From: Bacillota bacterium
GTDB lineage: Bacteria; Bacillota; UBA4882; UBA8346
NCBI GenBank assembly: GCA_023429995.1
Contig: JAEZCE010000007.1
Location: 1 to 63,963 of the forward strand
DNA: 63,963 nucleotides
Reading direction: 5' to 3'
The notes under the pieces are model-generated. The model did not search any database. It was not told where the DNA came from and saw nothing but the letters and a program-made list of their open reading frames with translations. The position numbers and the translations under genes are program-made. Below, piece after piece: positions 25,331 through 33,832 of this stretch (positions are counted from its first letter, which is position 1; every line of letters begins with the position of its first letter).

Positions 25331-26281
25331 ATGAACCAAGTACTGAATATGTTCGTACAATTGGCGGTTATTGTGACTTTAGCGCCACTGGTGGGCGGGA
25401 TTATCAAAAAAATTAAAGCCCTCTCTCAGAAACGTAAAGGTCCACCACTATTTCAAATGTATTATGACCTTTATAAACTAACCCAAAAAGATACAGTGGT
25501 ATCCGAGACGGCATCCTGGATTTTTAAAGCAACTCCATATATCCAAATTAGTTCGGTATTATTAGCCGCGGTTTTAGTTCCTGTGAGTGTTAAGTTGCCA
25601 TTCTTTCGTTTCATGGGCGATGCTATTTTGGTAGTTTCTCTTTTGGCTCTGGGAAGATTCTTTATGGTGCTGGCCGGACTTGATACAGCCAGCACGTTCG
25701 GGGGAATGGGCAGTAGCCGGGAAATGATGATCTCTTCTTTGATGGAGCCGTCGATAATGGTAACATTGTTTACAATTGGGCTGTTAGCCGGTTCCACTTC
25801 AGTTTGGGATATGATGCAAAGCTCGGTGCTGGCAGGATGGGGTATTTTGCAACCGGTCTATCTATTGACATGTTCGGCGCTTTTTATCATTTTAATCGCG
25901 GAAACAGCCAGAATCCCCGTTGATGATCCGGTAACTCACTTGGAGTTGACAATGGTTCACGAGGCTATGTTACTTGAGTATTCCGGGCGTTATTTAGCAA
26001 TGATGGAATTAAGCGCCGCTATTAAGCAACTGCTATTGATTACCCTAATCGTCAATATTTTTCTACCATTTGATGGGCTATTTAATATCGGACATCCGTT
26101 GTTGCTGCTATTAATATCCATACTAGTCTACGTGGCAAAAGTAATCTTAATCGCAGCCGTAATAGGAATCGTTGAAATTAAGACCGTTAAGTTGCGCTTA
26201 TTCTCAATTCCCAACTTGGCGGCGCTCTCATTTATTTTGGCTTTACTTGGTTTTTTTCAATATTGGATCATTGGGAGGTAA
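25331..26281 (+). CDS. hyfC: hydrogenase-4 subunit C-like membrane anchor (NuoH/HycD family)
   Basis: A 316-residue membrane protein of the complex I subunit 1 family. The first cytoplasmic loop (RKGPPLFQMYYDLYKL) and the loop AETARIPVDDPVTHLELTMVHEAM contain the charged residues that form the quinone-like or redox-coupling site at the junction with the peripheral arm. About eight helices. It starts 9 bp after the hyfB-like stop, with AAGGAGGATCT before the ATG. In these complexes this subunit couples electron transfer in the peripheral arm to the pumping subunits. Confidence 0.92.
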   Translation: MNQVLNMFVQLAVIVTLAPLVGGIIKKIKALSQKRKGPPLFQMYYDLYKLTQKDTVVSETASWIFKATPYIQISSVLLAAVLVPVSVKLPFFRFMGDAILVVSLLALGRFFMVLAGLDTASTFGGMGSSREMMISSLMEPSIMVTLFTIGLLAGSTSVWDMMQSSVLAGWGILQPVYLLTCSALFIILIAETARIPVDDPVTHLELTMVHEAMLLEYSGRYLAMMELSAAIKQLLLITLIVNIFLPFDGLFNIGHPLLLLLISILVYVAKVILIAAVIGIVEIKTVKLRLFSIPNLAALSFILALLGFFQYWIIGR

Positions 26282-26290
26282 TCTGAAGCA

Positions 26291-26962
26291 GTGGATAACT
26301 ATTTGCATTTTTTATCAATCGCCATCCTGATTTCAGGATTTATTTTGGTTGCAGGCAAAAGAGTGGATTCCTACATCAAAACCTTCAGGCTGCAGTCTGT
26401 TCTCTTGGCTATAGCCGCGGCTTTGATAGGAATTCATAATATTTATTTACACGGAGATTGGGAAATCATGGCGGTTGCCCTGATTACCGTAGCAATTAAA
26501 GTTTTATACATTCCCCATTTGTTGAAAAAGACCGTTCTCAAAATTGAGTATAAGGTAGAGAAAGATTTTTTTCTGAATATACCGATTTCAATTTTAATAT
26601 GTTGTGGTCTAGTCATTTTAGCCTATTTTACAGTCAACCATATCGAAGACTTTCAGAACGGTTACTTTCAGAATGGGTACTTGAAAATTTATTTAGCCAA
26701 CGCGATTGCCGTTGTATTGATCGGCTTGTTCTTTATGGTCAGCCGTAAAAAGGCTATCGGCCAAATTATCGGGTTTTTAGTGATAGAAAATGGCTTATTT
26801 ACAGCAGCAGTTCTTTCTACCGAAGGAATGCCGATGATTGTTGAGCTGGGGATTTTTTTTGATTTATTAACTGCCGTATTAATCATGGGCATATTGGTCT
26901 TTCGAATCAATGAAAATTTTGAGACGATTGATTTAAATAAATTAAAGAATCTGAGGGGTTAA
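26291..26962 (+). CDS. hyfE: hydrogenase-4 subunit E-like membrane protein
   Basis: A 223-residue protein with about six helices, related to HyfE and distantly to NuoK/MrpC in its second half (VIENGLFTAAVLSTEGMPMIVELGIFFDLLTAVLI). The GTG start has GGGAGG a little far away (about 11 nt); no better start exists. It is 10 bp after hyfC and 5 bp before hyfF, so the genes form one transcript. Confidence 0.85.
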   Translation: MDNYLHFLSIAILISGFILVAGKRVDSYIKTFRLQSVLLAIAAALIGIHNIYLHGDWEIMAVALITVAIKVLYIPHLLKKTVLKIEYKVEKDFFLNIPISILICCGLVILAYFTVNHIEDFQNGYFQNGYLKIYLANAIAVVLIGLFFMVSRKKAIGQIIGFLVIENGLFTAAVLSTEGMPMIVELGIFFDLLTAVLIMGILVFRINENFETIDLNKLKNLRG

Positions 26963-26966
26963 CAGC

Positions 26967-28445
26967 ATGGAAATTTTGATATTGGCCGTTCCTTTTCTAT
27001 GGATGTTTCTCTTTTGGATAACAGCAAGAAAGTGGCTTCTCCACCTGCTCAATGTTTTAGGAACTTTTATTTTATTGGGAATTGCTCTGTCAATTACCTG
27101 TAAAGTGATTAGCGCTGGTCATATTATTTATCCATTCCTAAACAGTTTTTTTTACCTGGATGAGTTAAGCGTAGTTATGTTGGATATTATGGCTATTGTG
27201 GGTTTTATGGTAAGTATTTTTTCGATTGGTTATCTAAATCAAAAACTGTTGCATCAAGTGATTGATGTGAAACGAATCCAGTTATTTTATAGCTTGATGT
27301 ATGCCTTTATCTTTACAATGGTTCTTGTAGTGAGTACCCAAAATCTTGGTTTAATGTGGATTGCAATTGAAGCTACTACACTGGCGTCTGCTTTTTTGGT
27401 GGGATTTTATAATGATAATGCATGTATTGAAGCGGCTTGGAAGTATGTAATCATTTGCTCGGTGGGGATTGCCCTTGCCTTATTGGGAATAGTTTTTCTT
27501 TATATATCCGCAGTAAATATCTTTGAAGGTTCTAAAACCAGTTTAAATTGGCTTTTTTTGTTTCAAAACGCCAAGTCATTGCATGGTAGTGTTTTAAAAA
27601 TCGCCTTTATTTTTGTTTTTGTTGGATTTGGAACCAAGGCAGGATTGGTGCCGATGCATACCTGGTTACCGGATGCTTACAGTCAAGCCCCGGCCCCAAT
27701 TAGCGCCCTTTTATCAGGAGTACTTTCAAGCAGTGCTATGTATGGAATAATCAGAATTTTGGCCATTGTTAATAAAAATCTTGGAAACAGCCATTATACA
27801 GGGAATTTGTTAATCGCAGCCGGATTATTATCAATCGGTACTGCCGCTGTTTGTATACTTACTCAAAAGGATTTAAAACGGATATTGGCATATTCAAGTA
27901 TTGAACATATGGGAATAATTGCGTTCGGGTTAGGGATGTTTACTGCAAACTCATTATTCGCGACATTATTTCACATGGTAAACAACGCTTTTACCAAGGC
28001 ATTACTTTTTTTGGCTGCCGGTAATGTACACTTAAAATACGGGACCCGGGAAATCTCCAAAATAACAGGTTTAATTGCTATCATCCCTATTACAGGTTTG
28101 ACTTTTTTGCTAGGGTTATTCGCAATTGCTGGAGTACCACCATTTAGTATTTTCACTAGTGAATTAAATATGGTTATTGCGGCGTTTTCGGCAAACTACT
28201 TTATTCAAGCCGTGATACTCATTTTATTTAGTGCCTCTGTTTTTGCGGGAATTGCTTTGGTTGCCTTAAAAATGTTCTTCGGCAATTGTAGCAATACCGA
28301 AGTTAAGCCGGGTGAGACTAACGGCCTGGGCTTGTCAGTATTAGTTATTTTATTGCTAATTATTTCAGTCACAGGAATGTTGTTGCCTGAAGGGTTTAAA
28401 AAATTGCTGGAATCGGCTTCCGGTATTATAAGGGGGATCGTGTGA
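26967..28445 (+). CDS. hyfF: hydrogenase-4 subunit F-like ion-translocating subunit
   Basis: A 492-residue antiporter-like subunit of the NuoL/M/N family, the second such subunit in the operon. Core motifs include LMWIAIEATTLASAFLVGFY with the helix-5 glutamate, VGFGTKAGLVPMHTWLPDAYSQAP, and ILAYSSIEHMGIIAFGLGMF. About 14 helices. There is no HyfD-like third antiporter subunit, so the complex would have two pump modules. The stop overlaps the next gene's start (TGATG). Confidence 0.9.
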   Translation: MEILILAVPFLWMFLFWITARKWLLHLLNVLGTFILLGIALSITCKVISAGHIIYPFLNSFFYLDELSVVMLDIMAIVGFMVSIFSIGYLNQKLLHQVIDVKRIQLFYSLMYAFIFTMVLVVSTQNLGLMWIAIEATTLASAFLVGFYNDNACIEAAWKYVIICSVGIALALLGIVFLYISAVNIFEGSKTSLNWLFLFQNAKSLHGSVLKIAFIFVFVGFGTKAGLVPMHTWLPDAYSQAPAPISALLSGVLSSSAMYGIIRILAIVNKNLGNSHYTGNLLIAAGLLSIGTAAVCILTQKDLKRILAYSSIEHMGIIAFGLGMFTANSLFATLFHMVNNAFTKALLFLAAGNVHLKYGTREISKITGLIAIIPITGLTFLLGLFAIAGVPPFSIFTSELNMVIAAFSANYFIQAVILILFSASVFAGIALVALKMFFGNCSNTEVKPGETNGLGLSVLVILLLIISVTGMLLPEGFKKLLESASGIIRGIV

Positions 28446-30055
28446 TGGCTGATTTCAATTCGTCAAATATAAATCAAAAAGATTATTTCGATGTATTGAA
28501 CCGGACTTTTCCGGGCGCACTGCGTCAGTTAAAAATTTTCCATCACAACGAGCTTCGCTACGAAGCAAATCCGGATAAAATCATCGATATTTGCCGTTTT
28601 GTTCAGGATAAACTTGAAGGAACCCTCGTATCACTATTTGCCAATGATGAGCGGCGCCTGAGGGGAAATCAGTTTACCCTTTATTATGTATTTGCGATTC
28701 GAACCGAAGGATGCTTTATCATCATTGAAACCCTGGTTGCCGGAGAACATCCCGAGTTTACCTCGATCACGCCATATATTCCATCAGCAAATCTTTATGA
28801 ACGGGAGATCTGCGACCTTTATGGCATACTCCCGGTAGGGCACCCGGATCCAAGAGAGTTGGTTTTTCATAAAAATTGGCCTAAAAATCTTTATCCAATG
28901 CGGAAAGATTTTGAGGGGCATAATTTGCCTCCGGTTGGGAGAGGCGAGGCTGAATTTGCTCATGTTCAGGGAAGCGGAGTTTACGAAATACCGGTCGGTC
29001 CTGTCCATGCGGGAATTATAGAGCCTGGCCATTTTCGGTTTAGCGTAGCCGGTGAACCGATCATCAATCTTGAAGCCCAACTATATTATGTGCATAAAGG
29101 CATTGAAAAAATTTGCGAAGGACAGAGCATCGAGAAGTCCTTTTATATTTCCGAACGAATCTCCGGAGATGAAACATTCAGCAATTCTCTTGCTTTTTGT
29201 CAAGCGGTAGAACGTATTGCCGATGTTCAAATAATGCCTCGGGCAGAATACTCAAGGGTTGCTTTTGCAGAAATGGAACGTTTGGTCAGTCATTTAGGCG
29301 ACCTGGGCGGCATTTGCACTGATGTCGCCTACGGCTTTGCGGCATCTCAGTTTAAAATGCTGCGAATATGGACTTACCAAATGATGGAGGAGATGGGGAA
29401 CAGCCGTTTTCTCCGGAGTGTGAATCGTCCCGGCGGGTTGCGGAAAGATTTCTTAGCCGGTAAAGAAAAACAGTTATTGGAGATTTTAGAGAAAATTAAA
29501 AAAGAATTAACGGAAACTGTCAAGATTATCAAAGCCAATGGTTTATTTATTGACCGGGTTGAGCATACCGGCATTTTGTCACTCCGGATTGCGCAGGATT
29601 TGAATGCTGTTGGTCCGGCCGGCAGAGCTTCCGGGATTTGCCATGATGTCCGGAAAGATTATCCCTATGCGGCATATGATAGACTTAACTTCGATGTTCC
29701 TGAGCACGCCAACGGTGATGTCAATTGCCGGATGAATGTGAAAATTGAGGAATGTTTTTCAGCGATTACTCTTATCATGCAAGCAATTGAGAAAATGCCG
29801 TCGGGAAGTATTTATTCTCCGATTCCCCGGATTGAAGCCTATCAATCGGCTTTAGGATATACAGAGTCGGCCAGGGGGGAAAATATTCACTGGATTATGA
29901 CAGGGCCTGGGAATACCATCTTCCGGTATAAAATTCGGACTCCATCATTTTGTAATTGGCCTGCTTTGTGTTATGCGGTAGCCGGTAATATCGTGCCCGA
30001 TTTTCCATTGATCAATAAGAGCTTTAATCTGTCGTATGCCGGAAATGACTTGTAG
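28445..30055 (+). CDS. hyfG: hydrogenase-4 large-subunit-like protein lacking the Ni-Fe cysteines
   Basis: A 536-residue NuoC-NuoD-type fusion like HyfG/HycE. Residues 1-165 are the 30-kDa domain (NLYEREICDLYGILPVGHP) and the rest is the 49-kDa/[NiFe] large-subunit fold. In true hydrogenases the N-terminal motif reads RxCGxC and the C-terminal one LCYSCTD or DPCxxC. Here they read ERISGDETF (Ser240 and Glu243) and LSYAGND (Ser530 and Gly533). All four nickel ligands are therefore gone, and the protein cannot hold a NiFe site. This is the signature of the Ehr complexes. The ATG at 28445 is preferred over a GTG 3 bp earlier because of spacing to GGGGG. Confidence 0.9.
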   Translation: MADFNSSNINQKDYFDVLNRTFPGALRQLKIFHHNELRYEANPDKIIDICRFVQDKLEGTLVSLFANDERRLRGNQFTLYYVFAIRTEGCFIIIETLVAGEHPEFTSITPYIPSANLYEREICDLYGILPVGHPDPRELVFHKNWPKNLYPMRKDFEGHNLPPVGRGEAEFAHVQGSGVYEIPVGPVHAGIIEPGHFRFSVAGEPIINLEAQLYYVHKGIEKICEGQSIEKSFYISERISGDETFSNSLAFCQAVERIADVQIMPRAEYSRVAFAEMERLVSHLGDLGGICTDVAYGFAASQFKMLRIWTYQMMEEMGNSRFLRSVNRPGGLRKDFLAGKEKQLLEILEKIKKELTETVKIIKANGLFIDRVEHTGILSLRIAQDLNAVGPAGRASGICHDVRKDYPYAAYDRLNFDVPEHANGDVNCRMNVKIEECFSAITLIMQAIEKMPSGSIYSPIPRIEAYQSALGYTESARGENIHWIMTGPGNTIFRYKIRTPSFCNWPALCYAVAGNIVPDFPLINKSFNLSYAGNDL

Positions 30056-30126
30056 AATATAGAAGTCGGATTCAGGAGCTGGGAGATTTTTCTGGGCTTG
30101 TGAACATAAAGAATAAAGGTGATTTT

Positions 30127-30915
30127 ATGTTAAAAATACTGCAGAAGATGATTCAATATCCCCGTTTAACCAATAATTATCCCAACCAACCCTTTGACGC
30201 GAGATTTATGCTTGGTAAGCCGGTGATAGATGGCGCCCTTTGTAACGGCTGCGGCGAATGTGTAAAACGTTGTCCGTCAGGAGCTATGATTCAAATGGAA
30301 GCGCCTGTGAAAGCGGGAGTCAATCTGGATGAATGTATATTCTGCGCCTTATGCGAGGAAGTTTGTCCGCAGAGAGCAGTGGCCATTACTCATCAATTTG
30401 AACTGGCTGAAAAAAGCCGCCAGTCACTGCGAAAAGAGCCGTTTCATCTCCCGGATGGGGATGTTCCTGCCGATAATTTTGAGTTAATCGGTAGGAAAAT
30501 GGAGAAGCAGCTTCGGAAAAAACTAGGCCGGAGCCTTCAGATACGGGAAGTCGATGCCGGATCCTGTAATGGTTGCGACTACGAGATAAATGCTATAATT
30601 AATCCGTTGAATGATCTAGAACGTTTTGGGGTACATTTTGTGGCTTCGCCCCGCCATGCGGATATGCTTCTGGTTACCGGTACAGCCTGCCGGAATATGG
30701 AACTGGCGTTGGCGAAAACTTACAATGCGACGCCCGATCCCAAACTGGTAGTGGCGGTAGGCGCTTGTGCTTGCAGTGGCGGTATTTTTAAAGGTAGCCC
30801 TCAAACCAGAGCGGGAATTGACAATATTGTACCGGTTGATGTCTATATTCCGGGGTGCCCGCCCAGGCCTCAAGCCATTATTTATGGTATTCTCAAAGCA
30901 GTGGACAGGATATAA
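30127..30915 (+). CDS. hyfI: ferredoxin domain fused to hydrogenase small-subunit-like (NuoB) domain
   Basis: A 262-residue iron-sulfur protein. Residues 30-90 form a 2[4Fe-4S] ferredoxin (C39, C42, C45, C49 and C70, C73, C76, C80), matching HyfH/HycF. Residues about 125-262 match HyfI/HycG/NuoB: Cys147 and Cys150 in GSCNGCD, Cys214/216 in GACACSGG, and Cys244 in PGCPPRP for the proximal cluster. All clusters look intact, unlike the catalytic partner. In E. coli these are two separate proteins. The ATG at 30127 follows AAAGGTGAT. Last gene of the operon; no strong terminator precedes serS. Confidence 0.9.
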   Translation: MLKILQKMIQYPRLTNNYPNQPFDARFMLGKPVIDGALCNGCGECVKRCPSGAMIQMEAPVKAGVNLDECIFCALCEEVCPQRAVAITHQFELAEKSRQSLRKEPFHLPDGDVPADNFELIGRKMEKQLRKKLGRSLQIREVDAGSCNGCDYEINAIINPLNDLERFGVHFVASPRHADMLLVTGTACRNMELALAKTYNATPDPKLVVAVGACACSGGIFKGSPQTRAGIDNIVPVDVYIPGCPPRPQAIIYGILKAVDRI

Positions 30916-30922
30916 CCCATAA

Positions 30923-30951
30923 TTGTATTTTGTACACAATTGGGCTATAAT
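30923..30951 (+). promoter_or_regulatory. serS promoter
   Basis: TTGTAT (30923-30928) and a perfect TATAAT (30946-30951) are 17 bp apart. An inverted repeat AATTGT...ACAATT lies within it. There is no T-box leader: only about 30 nt separate the -10 box from the start codon. Confidence 0.6.
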
Positions 30952-30981
30952 GGAAAGAAATATTCTAAGGAAGTGGCAGTA

Positions 30982-32259
30982 ATGCTTGATATTAAATTTG
31001 TACGCAGCCAACCGGAGCAGGTTCGGCAAGGTATGGCTAAACGGAATGCCAAAGTTCCCCTGGACGACTTCCTCAAATTGGATGAGGAGCGGCGTAAAGC
31101 GCTTGTTGAAGTAGAGCAGCTCAAGAATAAAAGAAATACAGTTTCCAAAGAGGTAGGCCGTCTGAAGTCTCAAGGCCAAGATGCATCCGCTTATATCCAA
31201 GAGATGCAGGAAGTTGGCGACCGGATTCAAAAGCTCGACGGGGAAGTCAGAGAAATTGAAGGGAAGCTCCAAGATATTTTGCTGGTAATCCCCAATATTC
31301 CTCATGAATCGGTTCCCGTGGGACCGGATGAAACTGGGAATCAAGAGATACGTAAATGGGGTGAACCCAGAAAGTTTGATTTCGCGCCGAAAACTCACGA
31401 TGAAATCGGTGTTGGTTTGGGGATTATGGATTTTGAACGGGCGGCAAAAATCAGCGGCGCCCGCTTTGTGGTGATGAAAAATTGGGGCGCCAAACTGGAG
31501 AGAGCCTTATTTACTTTTATGCTGGATTTGCATACCCGGGAACATGGCTACAGTGAAATCTTTCCTCCTTTCCTGGTAAACAGGGCTTCGATGACTGGGA
31601 CCGGGCAATTACCTAAATTTGAAGAGGACGCTTTTAAGGTCACGGGGGATTACTTTCTGATTCCTACGGCAGAAGTCCCGGTGACCAATTTGCACCGGGA
31701 TGAGATACTGGATGTAGATATGTTGCCGATTAAGTATGTTGCCTACTCGGCCTGCTTCAGAGCAGAAGCGGGTTCGGCAGGCCGCGATACCCGGGGCATT
31801 ATCCGTCAGCACCAATTTAACAAAGTTGAGCTGGTGAAATTTTGTAAACCCGAAGATTCTTATGGAGAACATGAAAAATTGGTTCGTGATGCTGAGGCTG
31901 TATTACAGCGTCTGGGCCTTCCGTACCGGGTGATGCTGCTTTGCAGCGGCGATCAGGGATTTTCGGCGGCTAAATGTTATGATCTTGAAGTATGGCTGCC
32001 GAGTTTCAACTGTTACCGGGAAATATCAAGCTGCAGTAATTTTGAGGCTTTCCAGGCCCGACGCGCCAATATTAAATACCGTCCGGCGGCCGGAGCGAAA
32101 CCGGAATTCGTTCATACTTTGAATGGCTCCGGAGTTGCAGTGGGCAGAACCGTAGCCGCGATATTGGAAAATTATCAGAATGAAGACGGCAGCGTAACGA
32201 TACCGGAGGCCTTGCAACCCTATATGGGCGTTGACATTATTAAGCCCGGAAAAGGCTGA
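30982..32259 (+). CDS. serS: seryl-tRNA synthetase
   Basis: Class II aminoacyl-tRNA synthetase that charges tRNA-Ser (and tRNA-Sec where present). Residues 1-105 form the long antiparallel coiled-coil arm that grips the tRNA variable arm. The catalytic core has motif 2 (FRAEAGSAGRDTRGIIRQHQF) and motif 3 (ALNG-type region HTLNGSGVAVGRTVAAILEN). It has 425 residues from the ATG at 30982, which begins the conserved MLDIKFVR and is preceded by AAGGAAGTGG. It has its own promoter directly behind the hydrogenase-4-like operon and a strong terminator behind it. Confidence 0.97.
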   Translation: MLDIKFVRSQPEQVRQGMAKRNAKVPLDDFLKLDEERRKALVEVEQLKNKRNTVSKEVGRLKSQGQDASAYIQEMQEVGDRIQKLDGEVREIEGKLQDILLVIPNIPHESVPVGPDETGNQEIRKWGEPRKFDFAPKTHDEIGVGLGIMDFERAAKISGARFVVMKNWGAKLERALFTFMLDLHTREHGYSEIFPPFLVNRASMTGTGQLPKFEEDAFKVTGDYFLIPTAEVPVTNLHRDEILDVDMLPIKYVAYSACFRAEAGSAGRDTRGIIRQHQFNKVELVKFCKPEDSYGEHEKLVRDAEAVLQRLGLPYRVMLLCSGDQGFSAAKCYDLEVWLPSFNCYREISSCSNFEAFQARRANIKYRPAAGAKPEFVHTLNGSGVAVGRTVAAILENYQNEDGSVTIPEALQPYMGVDIIKPGKG

Positions 32260-32285
32260 TCAAAAAAACAATAAGCCTGATAAGA

Positions 32286-32340
32286 AAAATAACCCTTTTA
32301 CCCCATAAAACTTGGCGAAAGGGTTATTTTCGATCCCGGT
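32286..32340 (+). terminator. bidirectional terminator between serS and the MarR-GNAT gene
   Basis: A 13-bp perfect stem, AAAATAACCCTTT with AAAGGGTTATTTT. The A- and T-rich ends let it work on both strands for the convergent genes. Confidence 0.85.
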
Positions 32341-32390
32341 AATGGTACCCCGGCACTCTGAGTAACAATTTTCCTTTTAGTTTTTAACAT

Positions 32391-33323
32391 TTATGGAGCA
32401 GTGAGTTCATAACGTAAATCCATCATCTTTTTTCCCCACAACTCCACGGGATTTTCGGTTACTTTTCTAAATCCGGCCTGGGTATACATGTGAATCGCTG
32501 TTTGCTGGTGGCTGGTTGTGAGTAAGAAAATTTTGGAGTATTTTTGCTCCCGGCAAAAATTTAGGGCGCCGTCCAATAGTTTTTTCCCCAGTCCTGCCCT
32601 TCTAGCTTTCGGATGGATAAGGAACCAGCGGAGTTGGGCCAGGTTGCCCGGATGTCCGACGATAGCGATAGAACCCACGATTTCATCATCCAGTTCTGCC
32701 AACCACAAGCGGTCTTTTTCAGGATGATAATGTTCGATAAATTCGTGAAAAGTATGGGCCACATAGCCTTCAAATTGGTAATTGTAACCGCATTCCCGGG
32801 CATAAGTGAGACCGTGCAAATAAATTAAATATCCGATATCCCCCGGTTGAATATCATGGCGAAGCTTTAATTCCCGGGTGGAAGCAGGGGAATTTCCGGA
32901 TCTTGATAAAATTCGTCGGGCCTTATTCATAGAATTTACCAATATTCTCTGGTCTTCAGGGGATAAATCTTGTATAAAGCTTTGGATTTGTTGACTGGAG
33001 GATTCATTGAGCTTCAGAAAAAGGGCAAGCCCCTTTTCGGTAAGAAAGAGGTAACTGAATCTAGCGTCAGTGGATGATTTCCTCTTATCGATGAGATCGT
33101 CTTTAACCAAACGTGACAAAATCCGGCTCAGATAGCCTTTGTCCATCTTTAAACAGGTCATCAGGTGAGTCGCCGTGCACTCCTTGGTATGATAGATTTC
33201 AAACAAGACCCGGGCCTCGGCCAATGAATACGGGCTATCCAGGATATGTTGATCAATGACACCTAAGATGTTGGTATAAAACCGGTTGAATTCGCGAATT
33301 TCTTCAATGATTTGAGAACTCAT
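32391..33323 (-). CDS. MarR-GNAT bifunctional protein (regulator fused to acetyltransferase)
   Basis: A 310-residue fusion. Residues 1-145 form a MarR winged helix (MDKGYLSRILSRLVKDDL as recognition region, wing around KSSTDARFSYLFLTEKG). Residues about 155-310 form a GNAT acetyltransferase, with the acetyl-CoA loop HPKARRAGLGKKLLDGAL and the C-terminal IHMYTQAGFRKV. Such fusions probably acetylate a small molecule or protein and sense it or a product; the substrate is unknown. The start at 33323 follows GGAGGTTTACC. The gene is transcribed from a strong promoter flanked by two matching dyads, implying autoregulation. Confidence 0.88.
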   Translation of the reverse strand: MSSQIIEEIREFNRFYTNILGVIDQHILDSPYSLAEARVLFEIYHTKECTATHLMTCLKMDKGYLSRILSRLVKDDLIDKRKSSTDARFSYLFLTEKGLALFLKLNESSSQQIQSFIQDLSPEDQRILVNSMNKARRILSRSGNSPASTRELKLRHDIQPGDIGYLIYLHGLTYARECGYNYQFEGYVAHTFHEFIEHYHPEKDRLWLAELDDEIVGSIAIVGHPGNLAQLRWFLIHPKARRAGLGKKLLDGALNFCREQKYSKIFLLTTSHQQTAIHMYTQAGFRKVTENPVELWGKKMMDLRYELTAP

Positions 33324-33347
33324 GGTAAACCTCCGTGGCGGTTTGCG

Positions 33348-33399
33348 GTTGACTTTGGCAACTAATAATAGAATAATCAATTTGGTTGCCTTTGTCAAC
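33348..33399 (-). promoter_or_regulatory. promoter with two 15-bp operators of the MarR-GNAT gene
   Basis: On the minus strand a perfect -35 TTGACA (33393-33398) lies 17 bp from TATTCT (33370-33375). Two related dyads occur: GTTGACTTTGGCAAC (33348-33362) and GTTGCCTTTGTCAAC (33385-33399). The first is the reverse complement of the second apart from its 3-bp centre, and their centres are 37 bp apart. One covers the -35 box, the other lies downstream of the start point, which is ideal for repression. Confidence 0.6.
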
Positions 33400-33404
33400 T
33401 TTTT

Positions 33405-33433
33405 TTGGTGCTGTCCGGCAGGGATATTATAAT
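33405..33433 (+). promoter_or_regulatory. probable promoter of the TM1266-like gene
   Basis: TATAAT (33428-33433) lies 17 bp after TTGGTG (33405-33410), close to the upstream operator of the divergent MarR-GNAT gene, so both genes may share control. Confidence 0.4.
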
Positions 33434-33480
33434 GAATGAACCGGATAATAAAGGGAATATTAGGGATGAGGTGATTGAAA

Positions 33481-33729
33481 TTGTCTGCAGGACTTACAGT
33501 TTTTGGGATCGTGGTTGATCACCGGGATCAAAATGCCCCTGATATGCAGGAAGTCATCACAAAATACGGCCGGGATATTATCGGCCGGATGGGGGTGCCG
33601 AGTCCCTCCAAAGAACAAGGGGTGATTACGCTGATCTACGAAGGCGAATCGAAAAACGCCACTACTTTCCGGAAGGAGTTGGAGGACATCTCCGGGGTTA
33701 CTGTCCAAACCATGACCTTTGTGCAGTAA
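33481..33729 (+). CDS. TM1266-like (iron-only hydrogenase system regulator) small protein
   Basis: An 82-residue protein with the fold of the NikR C-terminal/ACT-like TM1266 family: LTVFGIVVDHRD, then ITKYGRDIIGRMGVP and GVITLIYEGE. Family members usually sit beside the FeFe-hydrogenase maturation genes hydE/F/G, where they are thought to regulate. None of these genes is in the window. The TTG at 33481 is 9 nt after GAGG; a TTG 6 bp earlier would be too close to it. It is divergent from the MarR-GNAT gene. Confidence 0.7.
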   Translation: MSAGLTVFGIVVDHRDQNAPDMQEVITKYGRDIIGRMGVPSPSKEQGVITLIYEGESKNATTFRKELEDISGVTVQTMTFVQ

Positions 33730-33832
33730 GGCGCGTGTCTTCGTCGTGAATTCAGCATGGAAGGGCAAAGCTGATTGGAGGAATTATTGCCGCTTTGAAT
33801 GAAGGAGGCTGAATGGGGAGGGTTGATAGTTG

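Noticed and set aside
30916..30981. T-box leader before serS
   Set aside because: The leader is only about 30 nt and lacks the T-box sequence; a normal promoter explains it.
30616..31398. 260-codon minus-strand frame opposite the Fe-S subunit and serS
   Set aside because: It lies antisense to two clear genes, crosses a strong promoter and has no start signals or family likeness.
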